DNA from: Rhynchopus euleeides
Lineage: Eukaryota; Euglenozoa; Diplonemea; Diplonemida; Diplonemidae
Length of the DNA stretch: 64,000 bases
NCBI GenBank assembly: GCA_963210315.1
Contig: OY723294.1
Coordinates: forward strand, 1 to 64,000
Reading direction: 5' to 3'
The position numbers were made by a program, and so were the translations under genes. The notes beneath the pieces were generated by a model. It was given only the letters and a program-made list of their open reading frames with translations. It was not told the origin of the DNA and ran no database searches. Each line of letters begins with the position of its first letter. Position 1 is the stretch's first letter. Below, in pieces: positions 32,393 through 44,513 of this stretch.

Positions 32393-34451
32393 CTAGTGGG
32401 CAAACGCACGCTTCAGTTCGGACACGGTGGGGCGTTTTTTCGGGTCCTCTCTGAGAATGCTCTTGACAGTGTCGGCGCACCAAGAGGGGCAGTTCTTCGG
32501 GAGGTTGACCTTCACAACATCAGCAACGTTCCGGAAGGCAAGGCTGCCGTTGCACAGAGCAAGCTCGTAGAGGATGCACCCGAGGGCCCACACGTCGTTC
32601 GGCATCCCGTATCCCTGGCCCTTCAAGATCTCTGGCGCCATGTACAGCATGGTGCCGCACACGGTCATCGCCGTGTTCTGTGCCACATCCATCTGCTTCA
32701 CAAGCCCGAAGTCGCCGAGCTTGATAATCGGCCTGTCGGACCTACCCGTCAGGAACATGTTGTCAGGCTTCAGGTCACGGTGCAGCAGGCGGCCCCGGTG
32801 GAGGAAGTCGATGGCACAGCACGCCTGTGGAGGTGGTGGTGCCAAGGAACGCCGCGAGGTGCAGCCACAACAGGAACAAGTCGAGCAAACCATACCTGGT
32901 AGAAAACGTCCTCCACCTGGCGCTGTGTGACGCCCCCCTTGCTGGCTGTTGTCTTCATGAAGGAGCGGAGGTCGCCGCCCGTGCAGAACTCGGTGATGAT
33001 GATGATGACGCTGCGACCCTGCAGGTCCTCCCAGTAGGAGTCGACGTACCTCACGATGTTCGGGTGCTTGTAGGTTTCCAGCATCTTTGCCTCCAGGAGG
33101 ACCTCCTCCATGCGCTGCTTGAACTGGGACTTCGACTCGTTTGCCTGCAGCTTGGGCACCTTCTTGATGAGCTTCTCCCCCGAGTAGTGCTCGCACAGGT
33201 ACACGTCACCGAACGTCCCCTCGCCAATCTTCCTGACGTTGGTGTACTGGTCGTTCTTCCGAGACGGGACCTGCAAGGCAAGTGGTTGCGCACGTCCAAG
33301 AGAAGAGAGACAAGTTCATACCTGCTTCACAGGGTGCTCGGCACTGTAACCACCCCGTGCCGGCGACGCCTTTGCCTGATGCGCGAGCCACCGGTAGAAC
33401 TCTGAGAACTTGACCATGCCGGACCTGTGTGTGATGGAGATGCCAGTCGGTGTGGGCACCACAGCATAGGAGGACCAACAAGATGCGAGCATACCCGTCG
33501 TGGTCCATCTTCATGAACACTTCCTTGGCATGGTGCGCCTGGATGCGCAGCTCCTTCTGCATCTCGGGTTTCTGCTCAGAGAGGATGACGAACAGTGCAC
33601 GTGTGCCATGTCATACCGCCAATGCAACACCCAGCTCGTAAGCGTCAATGTACCCACTCCTGTTCACATCGATGTTGTTGAACAGCCACTGTGCCCTGCA
33701 GAACAGCGTGAACTCGTTGCGCGAGACCTGTATGGGGGTGTTCGAATGGATACGCAAGCCTCGACGGTGTCGCCTCACCTCCAGAGCAACAAGCTCCAAC
33801 AACACAATCCCTGCATACGTCACCGCTCTTGTCTCTGTCAAGGAAGGAGAAGAGCTGCTCTGCCATGTGCGCAGGCCACCCCAGCTCCAGCTGCACCTCA
33901 CGGTCCTCCTTCAGCGCCCGGACGAACTCATCCTTTGTGATTGCACCACTGCGGTCGAGGTCGATCTTCTTGAAGATGGCTTCCGTGATGGAAGTGTAGT
34001 CGCCAAGCGGCTTGAACGGCTTCGAAAGAGGAGCTGCTGTGAAGTGGCGGAAGAACTCCACAAACGACACCGCACCAGACCCGTTGGTGTCGATCTGGCT
34101 GAAGAGTGTCGGCGCCAGGTGCGGCGGCACGGCGAGCTTCTCGCGCACAACGCTATTTGTCTGCAGTGCGTGCTTCAGCTCGAAGGGGCTGACACGTCCG
34201 CTGTTGTTGTCGTCAATCAAAGAGAACAGCTCCAGCACTTCGTAATACCGTGCCAGCATGTCCTGGCTGAGGGAACCCCCACAGGGCGCCAGGAGTTGCA
34301 GGAGCTGCTCGCTGGTGCCTGGCCAGCGCAGCTCATTCTTTATCCTTGCATCTTTCAACGCATGGGACAGCTCGCTCGCACTGATCCTCCCACTGCCATT
34401 GGTGTCGACTGCGGTGAATACCCGCGCCGCCTGTTGCTTGTAGTTCGTCAT
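32393..34451 (-). CDS. Seven EF-hands fused to a C-terminal NEK-like protein kinase
   Basis: Six exons (34451-33819, 33727-33617, 33571-33495, 33424-33322, 33270-32896, 32824-32393) give 576 residues. Introns are 91, 45, 70, 51 and 71 nt, all GTATG...CAG. Seven EF-hand loops start at about Asp16, 80, 121, 164, 205, 231 and 271 (for example DTNGSGRISASE, DRDKSGDVSRNE, DHDGSGMVKFSE). Two are completed only by splicing. The kinase spans about 317-570: GEGTFGDVYL, HRDLKPDN (Asp450), DFG (Asp471), MAPEIL, KKRPT. It resembles NEK kinases. Plant and apicomplexan CDPKs have kinase first and EF-hands last; here the order is reversed and there are more EF-hands. A calcium-regulated, probably cytoskeletal or ciliary kinase is a fair inference. 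Confidence 0.85.
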
Positions 34452-34583
34452 TGTCTCTGTCAGGGGTGGTGATCTGTGTGGTTCGATTTGCATCAAAGCG
34501 GTTGGCTTGTCAACGATGCCGGGCCCAAATCCGCAAGCCTGCAAGTTCTCTATTCTATCCCCGGTAAGACACCTTTTTTTCAC

Positions 34584-36068
34584 TCACGCTGGCTGGATCA
34601 CCGCCGCGGAAGCGGGGGACAGCAGCGGGAGAGGAGAGTTGAGAATCTTCGGGGGCGATGAGCGGTTCAGGTCTCCCGATTCATCCAACGCAATCTTGTG
34701 ACGCGGATTGCTGGCGTTGCCCTCAGACAGATCGATGGCAGGTGGGCGCGGGCAGAAACCCGACTCAAAGCCGTCGAGACGCCGCTGCATGTATGCAACC
34801 GCCTCGACACGGTCTGCAGAGGAGAGGCTGAGAAGGTTTGCATTCTTCTTCGTCACAAGCGCTTGCCGCTTCACATCCTCAGCACAGTGTATGAGGAACT
34901 GCTGCGTCTCGGAAAGGTGATCCTCACGCCGCTTTGACACGAGGAGCCGCTCCTCGTATTCTTGCTTCTGCGATTGCAGCTTCGACGTCGCTTCATCCTG
35001 TCGCAAATGTGGTGGCCATAGCAACCGTGGGCGAACCATACCAAATCACGTTTGAGGTCGAGGATGACGTCGTACTGGTTGTCAATCGTCTCGCCAAGAC
35101 CAATAATGCGGTTGGTCTTCTCACTGTCACTGTCTTCCTTGACCTGTTTGTACATGTCTTCGTATGTCTTTATTTTCTGCACCAGCGTCTTGATGGCACG
35201 CTGCTGCTGCTGGCTCTTCTTCATGAGCTCGCTCACGCTTCGTTGCTCGATTTCGAGAGATCGCTTCAGAGAAGAGTTCTCTTCCTTCAGGCGTGCGTTG
35301 TGCTTCATCATCTCGCGTGCCTCACGGGCATAGGTGTCGAGGTCGCGCGTCAGCTTCTCATTCTCCTGTATCGTCTGCTGTGTCTTGGTCTGCAGGTGGT
35401 CCTCCGTCAGCTTGTACACCTCCAGACGCGTCTTGCGCCACTTGTTGATCATGTCGTTGCGAAGCGCCTCGCGGTCCTCCTTGTGCAGCTCTTGCAAGCG
35501 TTCGATCTCTGCGGCGTGCTTCGCTTTGTTGTCAGCCAGCTCGTTCTCCAATTGGTCGATCTGAGAAGGAAAGGGGTGTGGCGAGGCATCACAGAACAGT
35601 GCAACACACCTTTTTCGTCATCGAATCCTTCTGCTGGCGGAACTGGATGACCTCGTCCAGCTTCTGCTGGAGCTCTGCTGCCTCCTGCGTGAACCTCTCT
35701 TTCATCGCGTCCCGCTCCTCGCGCTCGACGCTTATCTGGTTGCGCAGCTCGAGCTCGAGCTTGACCTTGTCATCCTCGGCGGCTGCCATGTCTGTCCGCA
35801 TTTTGCCGATGTCGCGGTCTTTTGCATCCATTTTGTCAGTCAGGCGCTGGAACATCTCCAATGACTGGGACGTGCTCTCCTTCATTTCTTTCAGCGCCTT
35901 GTCCGTCTTGTCCCGCAGCTCGCCATTCTCCTTGTGCAGGCGCATGATCTTCATCTCATATGTCGAGATCTTCACCTTCAGCGAGTCTCGGTCGTATTCC
36001 GCATCCTCAGGCTTCAGGGGCTCCGGTTCCGGTTCCTGCTTTTTCCCTTTGCCCTTTTTCGCAGGCAT
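34584..36068 (-). CDS. Coiled-coil protein, BBOF1 (CCDC176)-like
   Basis: Three exons (36068-35610, 35560-35042, 34997-34584) give 463 residues. Introns are 49 nt (starting GTGTGT, one of two exceptions to GTATG in this window) and 44 nt. The start MPAKKGKGKKQ, a Lys-rich head, matches the head of basal-body-orientation factor 1. Residues 40-390 are almost continuous coiled coil (ELELRNQISVEREERDAM; LVQKIKTYEDMYKQVKE). BBOF1 family proteins work at motile cilia and basal bodies. The similarity outside the head is mostly coiled-coil pattern, so another ciliary coiled-coil protein is possible. An in-frame ATG 13 codons upstream was not chosen because MPAKK fits the family start. Confidence 0.55.
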
Positions 36069-36275
36069 CGTGCCGTGTGTAAACCCGGCACTGTTGTGGT
36101 GAGCCATGGCAGGGAGCGTGGGGCCAGAAGCAGTCAGGGAAGATCAAGGCACAGTGCACCAGCAAGGCGGGGGGTCGGGATACTGCTCCACAAAGGTCAC
36201 TCAAGAAACATATTAGCCTGTGTCGCAGGGGGCTAGTGGGCGTGAGATGTGAGCGTCGCAAGCTCTGAAGGGCAA

Positions 36276-38848
36276 TCAAGTCTTATCCATCTGCTTGCGG
36301 CGGTTGATGATCGACAGCTGCTCGGGCGAGAAGTACATGCTGGCCTCCTCACGGCTCAGGTACCCTTCGCTCCCCTGTGAATGTGTCGGGGTACGTCGTA
36401 TCGCAGGTCTGCTGCATACCTCAGAAGCACGTCGCGCAGACAACTGTGCGGGCGGCGGTGGCACTTGCGGCACGAGGGATGGGGTGAACGAGGAGGCCAA
36501 GGGCCCGCCACCCGCTACAAGGCGCTGCTGCAGGGCACGGTGCTGTGCCTCGAGCTGCGCTGCTCGCTGCGAGCGTGCCTTGCGGCGCTGCTCCAGTTCT
36601 GCGTCGAGCGACGATACGGAAGGTGCGGCAGTGGGGAAAGACTGTGCCGCAGTGGATGACGACGCAGCAGGCTGTGCTGCGGCGCGGAAGCTGCTCGCTG
36701 GCCCGCTGCGAGCCGACTGCTGCATCCGAGAGAACTCAAGGGCCATGCTTGCCGCCGACTGTAGGCAGGTGGAGGAGGTGACGATGACGCAGACGCGTGC
36801 CGACATACCTGGAGCCCCTGTCCACTCGCATCGACAGATCTCCGTGTGAACAGTGGTTGGTTCTGCTTCACCTTCAGGCCCTCGAAGGCCCTCTGCGACG
36901 GCGCACTTGCCTTCGCTTCAGGCTTGGACCCGCTCCTGGTCCTTGTGGCCGCCACAGAGTAGTAATCAGTGTAACTGGGGAGCTTTGGTTGCTTGTAACG
37001 TGAACGGTATCGCTCCAGTGCCTTTCGGCCGGACTTGGTCGTCGCGACTGGTGCGGCCCGGGGTGCGTGGTGTGGTTGCTGTGGCTGCTGTTGGGCGGCA
37101 GGCTGTGCCTGGCCGGCTGCAGGCGCGGTCTTCTGCTGCTTGGGGCGCTGTGCCGGCTCCGAGTCGTCCTGCATGACGATGGACTCCAGCATCTCGATGC
37201 GTTCGCGCAGCTGGATATTCTCGTCGTTCAGCTGCTGCAGGTTTGCCTCTGTCTCTGCACGGCTGCTGCCCATCTCGTCGACAGCTTCCCGAAGCTGCCC
37301 GTTCACCATGATGATGTCCTTCAGCATCTTCACGCTGTCGACGAGCTTCTCACCGAGGAAGACCACTTCACGTGACTGGTCGAGGTCACCTGCGGTGTGC
37401 GGACGCCCTTCGAACGACACAGGGTCCTGGCCTGGACGTGTCGGCACGGTGCTGGCTGCAGGGACGCTGGACTCGCCTTCCATCGCGATTTTGCGGAAGT
37501 GGCTCAGTTCCATCTTCAGCGACGCAATCTCTGCGCGGAGCGCTTTTATCAGAGACGTCTTGCTGTCCTCGTTGACACGGGGGTCATTGCGGATGTTGCG
37601 CGCGCGGCCTGCATAGAAGAGTGTCGAGACTGTCTCCTCGACATAGGCATCGCACGGGTTGATGCACGCGATCATGAGAGTCAGGCTGTTCCCCCCAAGC
37701 GCGTGCTTCAGGAGCTTTGTCAGCTTGGAGTCCCGGTAGGGCACATGCTGCTTTCCACCCTTCTCGCCCAGCGCGCTGATGACCTTACCCAACGCGAGCA
37801 GCGACGCGTTGATCTCAATACTCTCCTGCAGCAGCTTGGCGGAAGGGTTCTTCGACATGAGCGTCAGTTTCTCGGACCCCGCAAGGTCGACGAGGGTCAG
37901 CTCACTCTTGATCACGCATTCAGGCGCCTGTGTGTGTCAGACATGCAGGCAGCCCACCATGCCACTCATACCTGTGGATCCCAGCTCTCGACATAGACGG
38001 TGAACACGGCATGCGAGCGGCTCGACTGGAGGTTCATCTGATGGCTGCCCATCGCCTTGTTTTTCACACCGGTGGAGAACAGCTCGCGTGCCTGGCTCGC
38101 TGACTCAACTTCGAAGACGAACAGATTCTCGACGTAAAACGTGTTGTTCTGCAACAGAAGGAGGATGCAACAGGGCGTGTGCGGGTTGTGCCGAAACCCA
38201 CCCCAGGCAGGCATACCTTGCTCCACCGGATACGCAGGCCGCTCTTGTCGACCTTCTCCTTCTTCCAGGGCACGTTGAGGAGGTCCGCGACCTTTTCGTT
38301 GTAGATCTGGTAGTACGACACTTTAATCTGAGGCAGGTGGGTGGTTGCAGGGGTGTGCCGACAGGCCACAACAACTCAAGGCAATGCCTCGTGCATACTT
38401 TATACTTCACACGGGGGTTGTGCTGCATGCGTTGGCACGACCTGTCAAAAACAGCCTCGATGGCACGCGGAATGATACCGTGTTTGTGCTTCGCAGTGGA
38501 CATCACTGGGCGCAGGCGGTTGGCGGTATCGGTGTTGCCACCAGAGTAGTCGAAGCCCTCCATGGTGAAGGTCTTGCCTGCCCCTGTCTGCCCGTAGGCA
38601 AAGATAGTCGCGTGCAGCCCATCGAGGGCGTGGTCGATGAGAGGCGACGAGTATTCGAACACATCGTCCTGCACAGCAGAGCCGTCTAGCACCTTGTCGA
38701 AAGCAAAAACCTTGTCGGTGCCTGTATTGTACTGCACACGCACCGCCCCTTCATCGCACCCTATAAGGCCGCACGGTGCGTCGGTCTCGTGCGATAGTCG
38801 CGGCCTAGCCCGCACCAGGACCTGCACGTTCGTCGCATTTTTTTCCAT
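36276..38848 (-). CDS. N-terminal kinesin motor protein, KIF12-like
   Basis: Five exons (38848-38399, 38327-38217, 38148-37972, 37927-36809, 36758-36276) give 779 residues. Introns are 71, 68, 44 and 50 nt, all phase 0 and GTATG...CAG. The motor covers about 1-370: P-loop GQTGAGKT (86-93), switch I NLQSSRSH (226-233), switch II DLAGSE (260-265), HVPYRDSKLTKLL. The stretch LRIRWSKNNTFYVENL matches KIF12 better than other kinesins I know. A coiled coil follows (about 390-500), then a Gln/Ala/Pro-rich linker and a tail ending FSPEQLSIINRRKQ. A further 45-nt stretch (36375-36419) has perfect intron signals and is in frame, so a 764-residue spliced form is possible. It moves along microtubules with ATP. 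Confidence 0.88.
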
Positions 38849-40807
38849 CGACAACCCTCACACCACTCTACTCTCTATTACAAACTAATCACAGCATGTG
38901 TAGGAGCCGGCAACACAAAGATGGCAAGGCAAAGGTTAAGTGTGTATCGGCTGTGAGGATGTGTTGTGGTGTCAGACCCTCCCCTTTGCCATCCGACAGT
39001 ACCATCACAATGCAGGGGGCACTCTGGGGTGGGGAGTGGGTGGGGGTGTCCACAGGGTCGCGTTGTGTGACTCTACGTTTTTCCAAGCGATCCTTCCCGA
39101 CCGACAGCCCAAAGAAAACAACATCCCACGCGTGTTGGCGCCCTCCGCTTGTTGAGGCTTGCACAGCGCTTGCGCTGCGCACATGATACGTTCCACCCCC
39201 ACACATTTTTCCCCCCCTCCTGCCTCTCGGGAACACAGGCAAACCAGCAGCATCGTGTCGGTGATATACTTGGACACGCTCGGCCCACACACGGGTTACG
39301 AACCCCAATGCTCCGCCGCACACATTCGGTTAACATCTGCAGATCACGCCACACAGGACACGGGGTATCTTGGTTCTTGATAAACGGCTATTGGGCCGAA
39401 GCTCCAGGCCGGGACGAAGAACCGAGGTACAGACCCGCACACAGGGGGAAAGACGGCGCAAGGAGGGCGGGGGAGGGGGCTCGGTGGATGCAGAGCGGCT
39501 CTCTGCCAATTGTGTCCGCAAGCGGAGTTGCCCTTGCCTGCCCTCTCAGCCTTCGCCATTGAAAGAGCGACATCCTGAGAGAAACAGGCGACCCGCAGAG
39601 GGGAAGAGACAAGCCAAAGAGACGAGGGGGGAGACGCTGTGTTTATGGCTTGTGTTACCGCCGTAGCCCCTGCGAGGGATTCAACAAACACACACACTTG
39701 ACAGACTGCAGGGGGTGGTGGTGGAGGGGCGTGCAATAAGCCAGGCCTTTTTGTCCACCCAGGTCAGCGGCGCCACTCTCTGCGTTCCATTCTGAGCAGC
39801 AACGGGTTGCTCCAGGCAAACCCCTCTAATACAGTTCAGGCGGTTGCTCGCTTATGTGTGTGAGCATGCCGTTCAGATAAATATATCCTTCAACAACCAA
39901 AAGGTTGGTGCACGGCAAACGTCGACTGTGGCAGCGGGCGTATGCAGCTGCCAGGAACGACAAGCCTTTGGAGTGCAGTTTGTTTTGGCATCGACGGCCA
40001 ACAGCCCGACATGCGAGACAACCAGGCACGACAGTTTGCTTTCTGCGTGTCCTGAGGAGGAGAGGGGAAGGGAAGGGAAGAAAGCGAAGGTGGGACGTCG
40101 AGGGGGGGTCCCGGGGGGCGGACAGCAACTGCAGGTGGCAGTCATGATTCTCCAGGAGGAAGAAAACGGGCTCCAGTTTCGGAGCGTGTTGACGGGGGAG
40201 GTTGGGGCGGTTGATCCCGTTTCTTTGCAGTTCTGAGGCATACAGGATGATGCAAACATCGGCTTGCCGTGTGCCATTGTCAGCAATGGTTCGGCATGCT
40301 GTGCGCTCTTTCCTTGTTGCTATGAAACAATGAATTGCGGAGTTTGCAGCATTGCACGCTCACACACGTGACAAACCAAAGTGGCATGAAACTATCGTCG
40401 CTGCGGTTTGCCCAGGAAATCTCTCGGCAAAAAAAAAAGGTGGGAACGATAAAATTGGGAAGTTGCTGGGGGTTCAAAAAAAGTGAGAGTTCAATCGCCG
40501 CACCTCAACCCCACCTCGACAGCAACCGGCGCAACAACCGGTTCAGGCCATGATTCATCGTGTTGGGAGGCACGCCAAGCGGTGCAGCCGCCCACTGGCT
40601 GCTGATGAGACTCGCTCTGCATAACGTGGACACGGAGAGCACTAAACGTTGGTGGTTGATGACAAACACAAATATGCCCGGCACCCGAGGGCCGAAACGA
40701 CCCACGGGGGGCGGGCAACAGAGAGGCAAAACAAAGTATCATCCTCCGAAGATCGCCTGCCACCGAGCCACGGGGTGTCTCTCGGTTCCGGGCTGGGCAC
40801 TCAGAGC
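38849..40807. other. Intergenic region, no gene seen
   Basis: About 2 kb between the deiminase stop and the kinesin start. Short frames on both strands are low-complexity and unlike proteins. Pyrimidine-rich stretches on the minus strand upstream of the kinesin ATG could serve splicing in cis or trans, but no site stands out. No repeats or structured RNA were found. Confidence 0.5.
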
Positions 40808-43476
40808 TCACAGGAAGAGCTCGGCAATGGAGCAGCGAATGCTACCGCCAGCAAGCTGTGAAAGGGTGTGTTGGGTGGTGTTGACACGCGCAGGGGAAGG
40901 ACAGTCATGAGGCAGGCCAGTCGCAAGGGAGCATACCGTCTCGATGGTGTTGTACGGGGGGTGCACAATGTGGTCGACCGTCTGCAGCAGCGTGTACAGC
41001 TGCTCCGGGCGGTACGCGCGGTACGCCCTGTCGGACATGGCGATGAACGACTCGGTCGCGCCCCGCAGCTCCAGCACGTTACCGCACATGTTGGCACACT
41101 GGTCCTTCGAGATCGGCACAATAGTCTTGCCAGTGGACTTGAGGGTCTTGTACAGCTCGGTGGCAGCCTCCGGGTCCTTCAGGTGCTCGAAGCAGACAAC
41201 AGCGTAGCTGGTCCCGATGCTCATCATCACGTTGGTGTGGTACATGTTGTCCTGTGTGTAGAGCATGTGCGCCTTGTAGCCGAGCTCCTTGCAGAAGTCA
41301 GCAAGCACGTCCTTGTTGGTCCTGGAGGAGACCACAGCGTAGGCGATGCGGTGCGTCCTGTCCAGCACCATGCTCCCTGTGCCCTCGAGGAACTTCCCGT
41401 CGTCCTCAGCATCCGTCAGGTCGATAATGCACTCGCTGCGCGGGCGGAGGAAGTTCATGATGTCCGGCCTGCGCTCGCGACGCCTGCTGGGGTGCGCCAT
41501 GGGGTACAGCACGAGGTCCACGCCAGTGGACGTCTTGTGCGTCGAGAACCAGTTGTTCGGGAAGCACGCGTCAGGCGTGCCGTGGTAAGGCTCGTGGTGG
41601 TAGAGCTTGATGGCGACACCCTCGCGCAGCAGGGAGCTGTACAGCCCCTCGAACTCCTCACACGCCGCAGTGATGATGTCGATGTCGGTGTGCCTGGCGA
41701 ACTTCTTGTCGCGCGTCATGAAGTCGTTGTCCTCCAGGGTCTCGTTGTTCTGCCCAAACTGTGTGGGGGCGACAAGCAGCACGTTGTTGGTGGTCTGGTC
41801 CTTCTCGTCAGGGATGTGGTGCACCTTCGTCGTGTCGATCAGTGCAGGAGCAGTGTGGACTGGCAGCACACCGGTCGAAGGCTGGTCCGCGTCCGGACGT
41901 GCCTTGCGGAACACCTGAGTGGTGCAGTGGATGGCGCCGTACATCTTGCAGATCTCACGGTAGTCCAGCACGTGCACCTTACCCTCGAAGTGTGGGAAGC
42001 CCTCGATCGTCTCGGCCATCGCCTCGTCAGTGCAGATCAGCTGCCCGTCACCCATGTTGATGAAGTTGATCCCCAGGTCGTCCGCCATCTGCTCCGATGC
42101 AGGGATGACGTGCCAGCCGTTCAGCTCGAGGTACTCACCGAACTCCATCCCATCGATGCTGATCTCGTACTTCCCATGGTCGTTCTTCGTGTACTCCGTC
42201 ACGACACGACGCTTCGGGTTCAGCCGCCCAAGGATGGACTCACGCACAACGAAGCACGAGTCGCTCGCAATGTTTGCCACGCAGTCCAGGTGCATCCGTG
42301 CCTGGTTGCGGTCGAAAAGGTCGGCCACGACTGCAACACGACGCGTCCCGAACATGTCCTTCTTCATCATGTGCTGGATGGCAGCGTCGTTGGTGCGGAT
42401 CCCCATACCGATGAAGCACAGGTCCCGCCCCGCAGGGAAGAAGTCCCCACCCTCGAGTGTGCCCGGCGGCTCAATGTGCCCAATCACCTCAATGCCCAGC
42501 TTCTTGAGGCAGAACTCCACAACCTTGACCTCAGGGCCACGCTGGGCGGAGTTGAGGTTGGCCAACACCGCACCACGTGCCGTCACGATCATCTGGTCGC
42601 GGGTGAAGATCTGCGGAGGAGTTGAGAAGATGAGGAGTTGCCAGTCAAGAGCCATCGCAGCATACCAGGTTCGACAGGGGCTCAAAGCGATAGCCCGTCG
42701 ACTTCAGCGGCGTGTTGTTGCCGCTCTTTGCGAGGTACACTGTCGGCTGGGTCACAATCACGTCAACCTGAACCACGGGAATGTGTGTGCCTGACCTACC
42801 AATTGCCATACCAAATCGCGCACGTCAAGCCCGCCCACCACATCGTTCTTGTACTCTTCGCTCGTCAGGCGCAGCTCTTCACCCTGCAGGTTCGGCTCGT
42901 CCTTCTCCAGCACGGAGTACATCAGGGAGTTGGAGGCCATGGTCTTCAGACGCTCCCTGTCCTCGCTGAAGTGCCCCATGCGCATCACCTCGCCAAGGCT
43001 GCGCACAGGGATACCCTGAGAGGCAAGCAGCTCGCGGAGGCGCGTGATGCAGTCACGAGCACGGTTGAGGGAGATGGTGCACTCGAAGAGAGCGCCACAG
43101 GGGTGGTACGACCCCATGACGATTTCCTGCCCGGGCACGTGCAGCAGGACGAATGCCGCCTTGTCGTTTTCGTGCTCCTGTCGACGACGTGGTGGAAAGA
43201 AAGCCAAAATAGATAGCGGGAAATACCTGGATGTGCGGCAGGACATCAACAGCCTTGCGCTCCTCCAACGAAATAGGCGCAGACGAGTCGTACACCTCCG
43301 AAGGGCCACCCAGCTCACCACGAACCGGGACCTCGCGCACGTGGGGGGCACGGAACAGCGACTGCGGGTAGTGGGTGGAGAGGGCCATCCTTGCAGGGGA
43401 ACCATACCGACGTGTTGGCAACCCCACGGCGTGCTGCCGTCAGGGCGCCCCCCTTCGCCGCGCATCTTCGCAACAT
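40808..43476 (-). CDS. Arginine deiminase fused to CtlX-type citrulline hydrolase
   Basis: Six exons (43476-43408, 43361-43227, 43177-42812, 42767-42666, 42610-40937, 40855-40808) give 797 residues; every intron (46, 49, 44, 55 and 81 nt) is phase 0. Domain 1 (about 25-490) is arginine deiminase close to the Giardia type: FTRD (Asp229), LEGGDF (Asp280), HLDC (His331, Asp333) and catalytic Cys453 in GAIHCTTQ. Domain 2 (about 500-797) is a second pentein of the CtlX/COG4874 family: TPDACFPNNW, FLEGTGS (Glu633), YHTNVMM (His682) and Cys790 in GGSIRCSIAE, the last made by splicing exon 6. Together they could turn arginine into citrulline, then ornithine, CO2 and ammonia. The first exon adds MLRRCAAKGGALTAARRG, a likely mitochondrial presequence; the 46-nt intron behind it has good signals. 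An alternative start at 43388 would lack it. Confidence 0.87.
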
Positions 43477-44513
43477 GACTGCTAGCGTGTGTGCGGTGAT
43501 CCTGTTGCGGCGTCTGTGTGTAATGCGAGGCAAGCCACATCAACAAGCAAGCTCCCGACAAACATCTACCGCAGCCGTTCCCCTTCGAGACAGATCTCCG
43601 ATACAAGTCACTGGTCAACCCTACGGTTGTCGCCCCGGAGGGTTACACAGGCAAATCACTCCTGTTATGGGGCACATTCACAACACACCAGAAACATCGG
43701 ATCAAGTTCTGTGGCAATTGAACAAGGCGCAGCTGGGACTGTTGGCAAATGAAATGGCATGTTCGGAATATTGTTTTTGGGGTGCCGACGACCTCTTGTG
43801 AAGCCGTTCTTCTTTTCGTGTTCCTGGTCCCGGCAGCTGCTCTCACACCCACCCACCCCCCTCCCCCAAGCCCCCTCGACCGAGAGCGCGGTCATTAGTG
43901 CTAGTCTATGGTTCACTTCTGGCTGAATGCCCACAAAGCGTTTCGCTTCGAGAGCAAAACGAAAGCACGGTGCGGCAGTCCACAATAGAGACAAAATAAT
44001 AAGTTAAGTTTTTCCAGCATGTTCGAACAGTTTGACTCACGTTCTCGCTCACAACGTGGCATCCTGTTGTGTGACACACCGGAAGCCGGGAGGCTGCGTC
44101 GGCAGTCAGACTTTGTCATTGGTTAGCATTTGTTTCAAGCCGAAAACAAGGGAAAGGAATGGTCTGGGGAGGGGAGAGAAGATAGTACACGAATCCTGCG
44201 GAGTGCTTCGCGACTATGAGCTCCGAACACCCGGGGTCTTCGCTCTGTGTTGGACTCAGTCGGTGTGCCACACAATTGGTACAGGCTCGCTGCTGCCCTC
44301 TGTACCAAGGGATTGTTCTGATCGGAGGTTCTTCCGTCATCACTGCCGGGTGGCTCTGACCTGATACCAGCCAGGTGCTCATGCTGGGGCGTTTCTCCTG
44401 GACCCTCCATTGCGAATCTGCAACCTCCGGAGGAAGAGCTCGACGGCACTCACAGCTGAGCCTCGGACATCCTTTGCGGCGAAGTTGAAACCGGCACAGT
44501 CCACCCGTTATGA
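43477..44513. other. Intergenic region, no gene seen
   Basis: About 1 kb between the oligopeptidase stop and the deiminase start. No protein-like frame, repeat or RNA structure could be supported. Confidence 0.5.

Noticed and set aside
40868-42625. A 585-codon plus-strand frame across the deiminase fusion
   Set aside because: It is antisense to a gene with intact catalytic motifs and has the composition of a shadow frame (Val, Arg, His and Leu rich, no domain).
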